From assembly GCA_963525745.1 (NCBI GenBank), contig CAURMH010000052.1, positions 1-9,101 on the forward strand: DNA of 9,101 nt, given 5' to 3'. The notes under the pieces are model-generated. The model had not been told where the DNA came from and made no database searches. It was given only the letters and a program-made list of their open reading frames with translations. The DNA is from CAURMH01 sp963525745. Its GTDB lineage: Bacteria > Pseudomonadota > Gammaproteobacteria > Enterobacterales > Pasteurellaceae. This document shows positions 1 through 5,759 of this stretch, piece by piece (the stretch's first letter is position 1; every line of letters starts with the position of its first letter). The position numbers and the translations under genes are program-made.

Positions 1-37
1 AATCGGTGTGCAGGTTCAAGTCCTGTCGCGGACACCA
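1..37 (+). tRNA. 3' end of a tRNA gene, probably tRNA-Leu (5' part outside the window)
   Basis: The window opens inside a tRNA. Visible are a T-arm with stem GCAGG, loop TTCAAGT and stem CCTGT, then the 3' acceptor strand CGCGGAC, discriminator A and an encoded CCA ending at 37. The T-loop TTCAAGT, with GTG just before the T stem as in the 3' side of a long variable arm, is typical of bacterial tRNA-Leu. The anticodon is not in the window, so the amino acid identity is inferred. A perfect hairpin follows directly, as expected for the end of a tRNA transcript. Confidence 0.8.
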
Positions 38-43
38 AATTAA

Positions 44-81
44 AAACGGCGCAGACCTGATGATCTGCGCCGTTTACATTA
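44..81 (+). terminator. Rho-independent terminator after the tRNA
   Basis: A perfect 12-bp inverted repeat (AAACGGCGCAGA at 44-55, TCTGCGCCGTTT at 64-75) encloses an 8-base loop. It starts seven bases after the tRNA CCA. The stem is GC-rich in the middle, with a short T run at the end of the 3' arm. The U tract is modest, so termination strength is uncertain. Confidence 0.75.
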
Positions 82-104
82 TTGTCGAATAGCCTCTGAA
101 ACAA

Positions 105-136
105 AAAATGCAATGCGACCTCCCGCATTGCATTTT
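105..136 (-). terminator. Terminator of the adhesin gene (possibly bidirectional)
   Basis: A perfect 13-bp inverted repeat (AAAATGCAATGCG at 105-117, CGCATTGCATTTT at 124-136) has a 6-base loop. On the minus strand it lies 27 bases after the adhesin stop codon, and the 3' arm runs into a six-base T tract, as in a standard intrinsic terminator. On the plus strand it is also followed by a T-rich stretch, so it may stop read-through from the tRNA side as well. Confidence 0.8.
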
Positions 137-162
137 GTTTATTTAGCTTTTATTCGGCTCAA

Positions 163-2574
163 TTAATATTGAAACCCAATTCCCGCGCCGGCGGAGAATT
201 TGCCTTCCGTATTGGCGCTGCCGGTGAGCTTAATCACGGCTTTGCCGTTATCGGTGGCGCCGGCAATGCCCGCGTTGGCTTTTTTCTCCAGTTTATCCAC
301 TTTGCGGTCAAGGTGATTCATGCGGTTTTCCACATTGGTGACACGATGATTCAGATTATTAATCACGCCCGGCGCGATGCCGCCCGTCATATTATTCACC
401 CGATTACTCAACTCTTGGAACTGAGCATAGTTCACGGCGTCGGTAGCGGACGTACCGTTGCCGATATTTTGCAGTTTATTGCCGCCAAAGTTAATGTCGG
501 TGCCGTTGACAATAGTTACGTTGGTGCCTGCGCCGCCGCCGAGGGTGGTATTGCCTGTTGCTTTCAGGTTTTTCGCATTCACCGTATCCGCATTCACCGT
601 ATCCGCATTCACCGTATCCGCATTAATAGTGGTTGCGTTCACCGTGGCAGCGGTGACGCTATCGACAACGATATGGCGACTTAACGCCACACTAATGGTA
701 CGGCCGCTTTGCGTCAATTGAATATTGTCGCCGCCGTCAATCGTGACCGTATTGCCGCCGCGTACGGTATTGGCTGCCGCACCGGTGGTATTGCCGGTGG
801 TGGTGATATTCCAGGACACATTGCCTGCGGCATTTAACGCCGTACTTAATGCCGTGGAAGCAGTCACGTTAGCCGCATAGGCCATGGAGAACGCGGTTGA
901 GGCTTGAACCGCCGATGATGTGGCGGAGGAGAACGCGCTAGACGCCCGTGTTGCTGCAGAGACCGCGGCCGAATACGCGGTAGACGCGGCGGTACTCAAG
1001 GCAGTTACGGAGCTATTGGCCCGTTGTGCCATAGAATACGCGGTCGAGGCTTGCACTGCAGCGGACGTCGCCGTGCCGTTGGCTTGTTGTGCGGCGGAGA
1101 ACGCGCTGGAGGCTTGCACGGCAGAAGAGGCGGCGGCCGAATGTGCGCCGGAGGCGCGAACTGCCGCTGAAACCGCGGCCGAATAGGCTGTTGACGCGGC
1201 CGTGCTCACAGCAGTCACAGACGTATTCGCTTGTTGCGCCATGGAATAGGCGGTAGAGGCCAAGACACCGGAAGACGCGGCGGCAGAGACTGCTGTTGAA
1301 GCTTGTACAGCCGCGGATGTTGCGGCGGAGAACGCCGTTGACGCACGAACTGCCGCTGAAACCGCTGCCGAATAGGCCGTTGACGCCGCGGTGCTCACCA
1401 CCACAATCGAGCTATTGGCGCGTTGTGCCATCGAATAGGCGGTAGACGCCTGAACGGCAGCGGAAGTGGCGGCAGAATGCGCTGTTGAGGCGGCGCTATA
1501 CGCCACGGTTGCCGTCGAATTCGCCGCAACGGCTGTTGAATTTGCCACCGCCGCGGTCGTGTTGGCGAAATCCGCCACTTTCGCTACGGCATACAATTGC
1601 GAACCGTTAATCGCGTCGGTTGATGTATTGCTCACCAACCCCGCCGCCACATTTTGAATGCGACGTTCTTTGGCTGCCGCCCCGACGCTCACCACGCCCA
1701 CCGCCGCTCCGCCGGCAAAGGCTAATGTGCTATTGCCCACCGTCGCCGAGCTATACGTGCCTACACCGCTGGTAGACGTACCGGCGGCGACATAACTGGT
1801 ATTCGAACCTAAAAAGACCGAATTGTCCGTGGTGGTCGTAATGTCGTTCCCGAAAGCGAACACGCCGTTTTGGCCGGAGGCAAGATTGTTGAGTTTACCA
1901 ATTGCAACAGAATCTGTTGCATTGACGAATGAGGCTATCCCAACTGAGGTTGAATTCTGTCCGGCAACAAATGAACCCGCTCCCATAGCAATAGCATTTA
2001 CACCTGTTGTATTAGCGCTAAGACCAATTGCAATACCTAATTGATTATGCGACATAGCATTGTTACCAACAGCAATACTATGATCACCAAATGTTTTAGC
2101 AAATTGACCAATTGTGATAGTATAATTTCCCCTTCCTTCAGCTACGTTACCAAGTGTAATACCATTAACTCCATCAACTAAAGCACTATTCCCGATGACG
2201 AGAGATTGCATGCCTGTTGCATTAGTGTTTAATCCGATTGCAATAGAAGTTGAACCATTTGCATTAGCTCCATCACCGAGAGCAACTTGGGCACCATTAA
2301 TCGCTACTGCACCTGTTCCGCAAACTACCGCTGCTTCAGTAGGCTGAGTAGTTAAAATTGCAGTACCTAAAATTGCACCACCTAAGACGACAGCATTGGC
2401 GGTCGCTTGACTGACAGAGAAAAGTGCGGTCGATTTTGGCGACGTTTTGATTTCGTTGACGATGTCGTTGTTATTTTGATTCGACGATGATTTTACGTGT
2501 CCTTTCACGAGTTCGGAAACCACGACCCAAGCTTGTTGGGCGACGTTCCAGATAACGCGGTAGATTTTGTTCAT
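163..2574 (-). CDS. Trimeric autotransporter adhesin (YadA/Hia type, type Vc secretion) with shortened anchor
   Basis: Surface adhesin of 803 residues, expected to trimerise and cross the outer membrane through its own C-terminal barrel. The start is ATG at 2574 with Shine-Dalgarno AAGAGGAA six bases upstream. Residues 1-26 are an extended signal peptide region (MNKIYRVIWN, then WVVVSELVKGH). A hydrophobic signal follows, with likely cleavage near TEA-A at 80-82. Residues about 96-290 are YadA head repeats of the S-x-A-I-G type. Residues 302-330 form a neck (ERRIQNVAAG, then DAINGSQLY). Residues 333-583 are an Ala/Ser-rich coiled coil made of 14-residue units. Residues 584-640 resemble a small beta-rich stalk domain starting with SWNITTTG. 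Three VNADT repeats and a second neck (LQNIGNGTSATDAVNYAQF) follow, then a coiled coil at 723-770. The anchor should have four beta strands. Here NAGIAGA passes directly into TDNGKAVIKL, so strands 1 and 2 seem missing while the C-terminal GIGFQY is kept. Function is inferred from family architecture; receptor unknown. Confidence 0.93.
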   Translation of the reverse strand: MNKIYRVIWNVAQQAWVVVSELVKGHVKSSSNQNNNDIVNEIKTSPKSTALFSVSQATANAVVLGGAILGTAILTTQPTEAAVVCGTGAVAINGAQVALGDGANANGSTSIAIGLNTNATGMQSLVIGNSALVDGVNGITLGNVAEGRGNYTITIGQFAKTFGDHSIAVGNNAMSHNQLGIAIGLSANTTGVNAIAMGAGSFVAGQNSTSVGIASFVNATDSVAIGKLNNLASGQNGVFAFGNDITTTTDNSVFLGSNTSYVAAGTSTSGVGTYSSATVGNSTLAFAGGAAVGVVSVGAAAKERRIQNVAAGLVSNTSTDAINGSQLYAVAKVADFANTTAAVANSTAVAANSTATVAYSAASTAHSAATSAAVQASTAYSMAQRANSSIVVVSTAASTAYSAAVSAAVRASTAFSAATSAAVQASTAVSAAASSGVLASTAYSMAQQANTSVTAVSTAASTAYSAAVSAAVRASGAHSAAASSAVQASSAFSAAQQANGTATSAAVQASTAYSMAQRANSSVTALSTAASTAYSAAVSAATRASSAFSSATSSAVQASTAFSMAYAANVTASTALSTALNAAGNVSWNITTTGNTTGAAANTVRGGNTVTIDGGDNIQLTQSGRTISVALSRHIVVDSVTAATVNATTINADTVNADTVNADTVNAKNLKATGNTTLGGGAGTNVTIVNGTDINFGGNKLQNIGNGTSATDAVNYAQFQELSNRVNNMTGGIAPGVINNLNHRVTNVENRMNHLDRKVDKLEKKANAGIAGATDNGKAVIKLTGSANTEGKFSAGAGIGFQY
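575..619 (-). repeat. Three perfect 15-bp tandem repeats in the adhesin stalk
   Basis: Units GCATTCACCGTATCC at 575-589, 590-604 and 605-619 are identical, and a degenerate fourth unit starts at 620. They encode the repeated pentapeptide VNADT (residues about 652-667). The unit is a multiple of three, so gain or loss of copies would change stalk length without a frameshift. Confidence 0.9.
826..1578 (-). repeat. Duplicated Ala/Ser coiled-coil blocks in the adhesin stalk
   Basis: Residues 333-583 are built from 14-residue units such as ASTAYSAAVSAAVR and ASTAFSAATSAAVQ. Larger blocks starting with STAYSMAQ recur. The CCAT marking this motif in the plus-strand text recurs at about 1428, 1239 and 1029, offsets of 189 and 210 bases, or 63 and 70 residues. 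Both are whole numbers of heptads, so the coiled-coil register is kept through each duplication. Core positions are almost all Ala, unusual for trimeric adhesin stalks, which commonly use Val, Ile or Leu. Confidence 0.85.
2422..2430 (+). repeat. DNA uptake signal core (Haemophilus type)
   Basis: Perfect AAGTGCGGT core, inside the adhesin coding region near its signal peptide. In Pasteurellaceae this 9-mer favours uptake of related DNA during natural transformation. Its presence near the 5' end could help exchange of adhesin alleles. Confidence 0.85.
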
Positions 2575-2610
2575 TTTAATTTCCTCTTTTGTGTTGAGTT
2601 AAGGTTTGAT

Positions 2611-2628
2611 AACAGATTTTGGTCTGTT
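2611..2628. promoter_or_regulatory. Small dyad between attenuator and adhesin start
   Basis: AACAGA (2611-2616) and TCTGTT (2623-2628) form a 6-bp inverted repeat around a 6-base AT-rich centre. It could be a weak hairpin in the leader RNA or a small operator. Nothing in the sequence decides between these. Confidence 0.4.
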
Positions 2629-2633
2629 GGGTT

Positions 2634-2664
2634 AAATCGGTTTTTTGATGTAAAAAACCGATTT
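2634..2664 (-). promoter_or_regulatory. Candidate antiterminator hairpin
   Basis: Bases 2634-2646 (AAATCGGTTTTTT) and 2652-2664 (AAAAAACCGATTT) are a perfect 13-bp inverted repeat with a 5-base loop. On the minus-strand transcript its 5' arm comprises the last seven bases of the upstream terminator stem plus that terminator's U tract. Forming this hairpin therefore dismantles the terminator. The geometry is that of an attenuator. The signal that would choose between the two folds is not evident. Confidence 0.65.
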
Positions 2665-2702
2665 GGAAAGGGTTCTATTTTGGAGAACGCTTTCCAAATC
2701 GG
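2652..2702 (-). terminator. Terminator-like hairpin in the adhesin leader (candidate attenuator)
   Basis: In minus-strand sense, CCGATTTGGAAAG (2702-2690) pairs perfectly with CTTTCCAAATCGG (2670-2658). After one mismatch a further 5 bp (GTTCT with AGAAC) close a 7-base loop. Six T residues (2657-2652) follow at once. This is a textbook intrinsic terminator about 80 bases upstream of the adhesin start. It overlaps the alternative hairpin at 2634-2664, and the two cannot form together. It could simply end hpt read-through, but its overlap with a perfect competing stem argues for regulation. Confidence 0.75.
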
Positions 2703-2715
2703 TCGTTTAATTGGC

Positions 2716-2732
2716 AACGGGCGAAACCCGTT
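2716..2732 (-). promoter_or_regulatory. 6-bp hairpin preceding the attenuator
   Basis: AACGGG (2716-2721) and CCCGTT (2727-2732) form a GC-containing stem with a 5-base loop. On the minus strand the bases at 2737-2731 read TTTGGAA, the same core as in the first arm of the terminator hairpin (2702-2690). An RNA could therefore pair this copy with the second terminator arm instead. The role is speculative. Confidence 0.45.
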
Positions 2733-2780
2733 CCAAACAAAAAGACGATATTGAAGAAAAAAATGAAGCTAAAAACCCAA

Positions 2781-2806
2781 AAGCGCGGTCAAATTTAACC
2801 GCGTTT
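2781..2806 (-). terminator. Hairpin made of two degenerate uptake-signal-like arms
   Basis: AAGCGCGGT (2781-2789) and ACCGCGTTT (2798-2806) pair over 9 bp with one G-U or mismatch, around an 8-base AT loop. The first arm differs from the uptake core by one base, the second by two. On the minus strand it is followed by TTTTGGGTTTTT. Inverted uptake-signal pairs often serve as terminators in this family, so this may be a decayed terminator between hpt and the adhesin. Confidence 0.45.
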
Positions 2807-2859
2807 CGCGATAGAAAACAGAGATAAAAATAAAGAAAAGAAAATAAAGATTTAAGTAG

Positions 2860-2931
<72 letters not shown>

Positions 2932-2943
2932 TTTTTCACTCCT

Positions 2944-2972
2944 TTAAAAAAGACCTGTCAAGCCTTTTTTAA
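2944..2972 (-). terminator. U-tailed hairpin upstream of the leader ORF
   Basis: On the minus strand TTAAAAAAGGC (2972-2962) pairs with GTCTTTTTTAA (2954-2944) around a 7-base loop. The stem has 11 bp, one of them G-U, and its 3' arm contains T6. The pairing is better on the minus strand than on the plus. It could terminate hpt transcription. Its 3' edge touches the Shine-Dalgarno of the leader ORF, so folding could also influence that ORF. The GC content of the stem is low, so terminator strength is doubtful. Confidence 0.5.
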
Positions 2973-3001
2973 TAAAATTAACCAAAAAAATTTACGCCTA
3001 A

Positions 3002-3007
3002 ATTATA
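3002..3007 (-). promoter_or_regulatory. Candidate -10 box (TATAAT) for the adhesin leader transcript
   Basis: A consensus TATAAT lies on the minus strand about 105 bases downstream of the hpt stop. The best -35 match (TTAAAT, 16-base spacing) is poor. Transcription would begin near 2995 and pass through the leader ORF and repeat tract before the attenuator. Confidence 0.45.
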
Positions 3008-3089
3008 GTCCATTTCTGCCAAAATTTAAGCGGATTTTTATAAAGACGTTTCAGTAATCTTGCCGTAAAAAGAAAAAATCAACATTTTT

Positions 3090-3098
3090 ACCGCACTT
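3090..3098 (-). repeat. DNA uptake signal core
   Basis: Perfect core on the minus strand (ACCGCACTT in the plus text), 11 bases after the hpt stop codon. It sits in a weak 4-bp hairpin (GCAC/GTGC) that does not qualify as a terminator. Confidence 0.85.
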
Positions 3099-3109
3099 TC
3101 CCGTGCCGT

Positions 3110-3649
3110 TTATTCTTCCGACACCACGCGCCCGATATACCCTAAATTTCGATAACGCTGTGCATAATCAATGCCGTAGCCGACAACAAATTCGTTCGGG
3201 ATTTCAAAGCCAACCCAATTTACCGAGACATTTGTTTCGCGCCGTGACGGTTTATCCAACAGCGTGCAAATAGACAGGCTGGCCGGTTCGCGTAAATTGA
3301 GAATTTCGCGTACTTTTTGTAACGTGTATCCTGTGTCGATAATGTCTTCGACGATCAAAACATGCCGGCCTTTAATATCGCCTTCTAGATCTTTTGTGAT
3401 TTTGACATCATGATTACTTGTCATTCCGCTTCCGTAACTGGTTGTCGTCATAAATTCAATTTCTTGCGATAAATTTATTTCACGCACCAAATCGGCCATG
3501 AACATAAATGATCCGCGCAATAAGCCGACGACGACAAGATCATTAACGTTTAGGGCTTGATAATAACGGGTGATTTTATCGCCGAGTTCGGCAATGCACG
3601 CCCGCACATCGGCTTCGGGAATGAGGCATTCGATATGATGTTTTTTCAT
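3110..3649 (-). CDS. hpt: Hypoxanthine phosphoribosyltransferase
   Basis: Cytosolic purine-salvage enzyme that joins hypoxanthine (or guanine, less well) to PRPP to make IMP (or GMP). Its 179 residues are the usual family length. The PRPP-binding motif VLIVEDIIDTGYTL is at 97-110, with the two acidic residues followed by D-T-G. The flexible-loop segment TTTSYGSGM is near 68-76. The purine-binding region includes LLDKPSRR at 130-137 and WVGFEIPNEFVVGYGIDY at 145-162. The start ATG has AAGGAA four bases upstream. It lies 36 bases after pmbA on the same strand, with no terminator seen between them, so the two are probably cotranscribed. Assignment to Hpt rather than Gpt rests on length and motif spelling. 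Confidence 0.95.
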   Translation of the reverse strand: MKKHHIECLIPEADVRACIAELGDKITRYYQALNVNDLVVVGLLRGSFMFMADLVREINLSQEIEFMTTTSYGSGMTSNHDVKITKDLEGDIKGRHVLIVEDIIDTGYTLQKVREILNLREPASLSICTLLDKPSRRETNVSVNWVGFEIPNEFVVGYGIDYAQRYRNLGYIGRVVSEE

Positions 3650-3685
3650 TTTTGTTCCTTATGATTAAATTTAGCTATGCCGGTA

Positions 3686-5041
3686 TTAATTGCCCGATAT
3701 TTTCATACTATCCAGTAAAATAGAGCCGGTTTGAATATTCGAACGATGTTCTATGTCATCGGCAACCGCCACAATATTTTTCAGCATGTCAGGCAATTGT
3801 CCGGCAATGGTAATTTCCGCAACCGGATATTGAATTTCGCCGTTTTCTACCCAAAAACCCGCCGCGCCGCGGGAATAATTACCCGTGACGATATTCACGC
3901 CTTGCCCCATGACATCGGTCACTAACAAACCGGTGTCCATTTTGCGTAAAAGTGCGGTCAATCCGCCGGACAAATTCGGCGTTGTAAGCCAGTTATGGAT
4001 ACCGCCGGCATGTCCGGTGCTGCGCATGCCTAATTTTTTGGCGCTGTAAGTAGTTAATAAATACGTTTGTAAAATGCCGTTTGTGATAATTTCCCGCGTT
4101 TGAGTACGCACGCCTTCGCTGTCAAACGGGGTCGACGCCAAACCTTTTAACCGATGGGGGTGTTCGGCAAGACAAAACCAATCGGGTAAGATTGATTGCC
4201 CCAATCGATCCAGTAAAAAACTGGATTGACGATATAAACTGCCACCGCTAATTGCCGTCGCTAAATGAGAAAGCAAACCTGTCGCGACATCGTTTAGGAA
4301 GACGACCGGCACTTCACGCGTTGTTAATTTTTGAGGATTTAAGCGGGCAACCGCTTTTTTCGCGCTGTTTTGTCCCACCCACGTCGGCGCTTCAAGTTCG
4401 TCCAGAACGCGTGAAACCGTATATTCGTAATCATTTTCCAGTTGTCCGTTATCACCGCTGATCACTGAGCAAGACAACGAATAACGACTGGATAAATAAC
4501 TTTGCAACATGCCGTATGTATTGCCGTAAACCCGCACGCCGACGTGCGAATTAAAATTTGCGCCATTGCTGTTTACGATTTTACGATCAAACGTTAAGGC
4601 GGCTTTTTCTGCGTTTAATGCTAAATTCGCCGCTTTATCGACATCCATTTCCGCCGCATGATAAAGCTGTAAATCCGGTGCATCAAACGCCATTAACTCT
4701 TTCTCCGCCAATCCCGCACAGTCGTCCGGCGAAGTATATTCGGCAATGGCAAGGGCGGCTTCAACCGCACTTTTTATGGCGTGCGGACTTAAGTCGGAGG
4801 TTGAGGCGTTGCCTTTGCGTTGTCCGGCGTAGACCGAAATGCCCAAAGCGCCGTCGTTAGTGAATTCGACATTTTCAATTTCCTGTAATCGGGTCGAAAC
4901 GGATAAACCGCTGACTTTTGTTACGCCCACTTCCGCTGACGCGCCCGCCTTCTGCGCAAGTTCGACGGCAAACGCGACCGCCTCACGCAATTGCTGTTCT
5001 TGTTCGCTTAAAAGTGCGGTTGAATTTTCCGCTGTTTTCAT
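3686..5041 (-). CDS. pmbA: PmbA/TldE, partner subunit of the TldD/TldE metalloprotease
   Basis: This 451-residue protein belongs to the TldD/PmbA family. In E. coli TldE (PmbA) pairs with TldD to form a cytosolic protease that matures microcin B17 and degrades the CcdA antitoxin. Family hallmarks are the N-terminal segment GISVYAGQRKGNASTSDLS (about 88-106), then TTREVPVVFLNDVATGLLSH in the centre, and the C-terminal stretch NYSRGAAGFWVENGEIQYP, ending in GSILLDSMKISGN. The zinc motif HExxH is absent, as expected: it belongs to TldD, which is not in the window. ATG at 5041 is supported by AAGGAAA just upstream. The gene is divergent from yjgA, an arrangement also found in E. coli, and leads into hpt. 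Confidence 0.96.
   Translation of the reverse strand: MKTAENSTALLSEQEQQLREAVAFAVELAQKAGASAEVGVTKVSGLSVSTRLQEIENVEFTNDGALGISVYAGQRKGNASTSDLSPHAIKSAVEAALAIAEYTSPDDCAGLAEKELMAFDAPDLQLYHAAEMDVDKAANLALNAEKAALTFDRKIVNSNGANFNSHVGVRVYGNTYGMLQSYLSSRYSLSCSVISGDNGQLENDYEYTVSRVLDELEAPTWVGQNSAKKAVARLNPQKLTTREVPVVFLNDVATGLLSHLATAISGGSLYRQSSFLLDRLGQSILPDWFCLAEHPHRLKGLASTPFDSEGVRTQTREIITNGILQTYLLTTYSAKKLGMRSTGHAGGIHNWLTTPNLSGGLTALLRKMDTGLLVTDVMGQGVNIVTGNYSRGAAGFWVENGEIQYPVAEITIAGQLPDMLKNIVAVADDIEHRSNIQTGSILLDSMKISGN
3950..3958 (+). repeat. DNA uptake signal core
   Basis: Perfect AAGTGCGGT inside pmbA. Confidence 0.85.
4764..4772 (-). repeat. DNA uptake signal core
   Basis: Perfect ACCGCACTT in the plus text, inside pmbA. 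The orientation is opposite to the copies at 3950 and 5012. Confidence 0.85.
5012..5020 (+). repeat. DNA uptake signal core
   Basis: Perfect AAGTGCGGT near the 5' end of pmbA, followed by an AT-rich stretch as in the extended consensus. It encodes part of the poorly conserved N-terminal leader STALL of PmbA. Confidence 0.85.
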
Positions 5042-5079
5042 GTTTTTTCCTTGATTCGTTTACCGGTAAGATTGGCGCC

Positions 5080-5085
5080 ATTTTA
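5080..5085 (-). promoter_or_regulatory. Candidate -10 box for pmbA-hpt
   Basis: Minus-strand TAAAAT lies 38 bases upstream of the pmbA start in the 110-bp divergent intergenic region. The -35 region is weak. Two small perfect palindromes, TGGCGCCA and TTACCGGTAA (5060-5069), lie between this box and the start codon. They could be operator-like but match no site I recognise. Confidence 0.4.
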
Positions 5086-5114
5086 TCTTATTTTCATCAT
5101 TTAACGAAACTTTA

Positions 5115-5123
5115 TGCTAAAAT
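5115..5123 (+). promoter_or_regulatory. Candidate extended -10 promoter for yjgA
   Basis: TGCTAAAAT has the TGn extension and a five-of-six -10 box. It would start transcription near 5130, about 20 bases upstream of the yjgA ATG. No good -35 is visible, which an extended -10 tolerates. This promoter may drive the whole yjgA-lpt-ptsN-rapZ cluster. Confidence 0.5.
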
Positions 5124-5151
5124 GCGCCCACTTTGTAGCAAAGAGGAAAAA

Positions 5152-5718
5152 ATGGCAAAACGTAAAAAAGAAGCCTTTGATTGGGAAGAACAGGAACAAG
5201 AAGAAATTATTTGGGTCAGTAAAAGCGAGATTAAACGCGACGCCGAAGCGCTTAAACAATTAGGGGAAAAATTAGTTGAGTTGACCAAAAACAAGTTAGC
5301 CAAAATTCCTCTGGACGGCACCTTGCTTGACGCAATTGAATTGGCTCAGCGGCTACAAAAAGAAGCGCGTCGCAGACAGTTACAATTTATTGGGAAATTA
5401 TTGCGTAATACAGATGTCGAACCGATTAAAGAGGCGTTGGCCAAAATTGAGAACAAGGATCATCTGCAACAAGCGGCATTGCATAAAATAGAACGTTTGC
5501 GCGAAGAATTGTTGACCCTGGGCGAGGAGCCGCTTACGCGTTTTTTGACCGAACATCCGAATGCGGATAGACAGCGATTACGTCATTTGATACGGCAGGC
5601 GCAAAACGAAAAAAATCAAGAAAAGCCTGCGAAGGCCTATCGTGAAGTGTATCAATACTTAAAAAAATTGGTCATTACGGGCGACGGAAACGCCCTAAAA
5701 GTCGACCGCACTTTATGA
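5152..5718 (+). CDS. yjgA: DarP/YjgA, 50S ribosomal subunit assembly-associated protein
   Basis: A 188-residue highly charged helical protein of the YjgA (DarP) family. In E. coli it binds late 50S precursors and aids maturation of the peptidyl transferase centre. The conserved opening EIIWVSKSEIKRDAEALKQLG begins at about residue 18. KIPLDGTLLDAIELAQRLQK, RRRQLQFIGKLLR, DVEPIKEAL and ADRQRLRHLIRQAQNEK follow. The frame is open further upstream, to 4918, but the ATG at 5152 is preferred: it has GAGGA at proper spacing, fits the family length, and follows the probable promoter. It is divergent from pmbA and lies 41 bases before lptC. An uptake signal core overlaps its last codons. Confidence 0.94.
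   Translation: MAKRKKEAFDWEEQEQEEIIWVSKSEIKRDAEALKQLGEKLVELTKNKLAKIPLDGTLLDAIELAQRLQKEARRRQLQFIGKLLRNTDVEPIKEALAKIENKDHLQQAALHKIERLREELLTLGEEPLTRFLTEHPNADRQRLRHLIRQAQNEKNQEKPAKAYREVYQYLKKLVITGDGNALKVDRTL
5705..5713 (-). repeat. DNA uptake signal core
   Basis: Perfect ACCGCACTT in the plus text. It spans the last codons of yjgA (D-R-T-L), so it sets the C-terminus of the protein. Confidence 0.85.
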
Positions 5719-5759
5719 ATTTATGATATGATTTTTTGGGTTTAAAAAGGCGGAAATTT

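Noticed and set aside
826..1578. CRISPR array or satellite DNA
   Set aside because: Repeats are imperfect, in frame and without spacers. They encode a continuous coiled coil.
169..1657. Several plus-strand open frames opposite the adhesin (for example 169-684, 458-721, 920-1186, 1466-1657)
   Set aside because: They are shadows of the repetitive Ala/Ser-coding and VNADT-coding minus strand. Their products are low-complexity and match no family, and the minus frame has full adhesin architecture.
2497..2754. 85-codon plus-strand ORF opposite the adhesin start and leader
   Set aside because: It overlaps the adhesin signal peptide and the inverted-repeat leader, has no recognisable domain, and is explained by chance openness.
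2956..2961. TTGACA as a -35 box
   Set aside because: At 16-18 bases downstream only TGAAAA-like sequences occur, and the hexamer lies mostly in a hairpin loop. It is kept only as an alternative in the findings.
3686..5041. Loss of the protease active site in PmbA
   Set aside because: Absence of HExxH is normal for TldE/PmbA; the zinc site belongs to the partner TldD.
4918..5151. N-terminal extension of yjgA back to 4918
   Set aside because: It would overlap pmbA and the divergent promoter region and has no family similarity. ATG 5152 has a good Shine-Dalgarno and gives the normal length.
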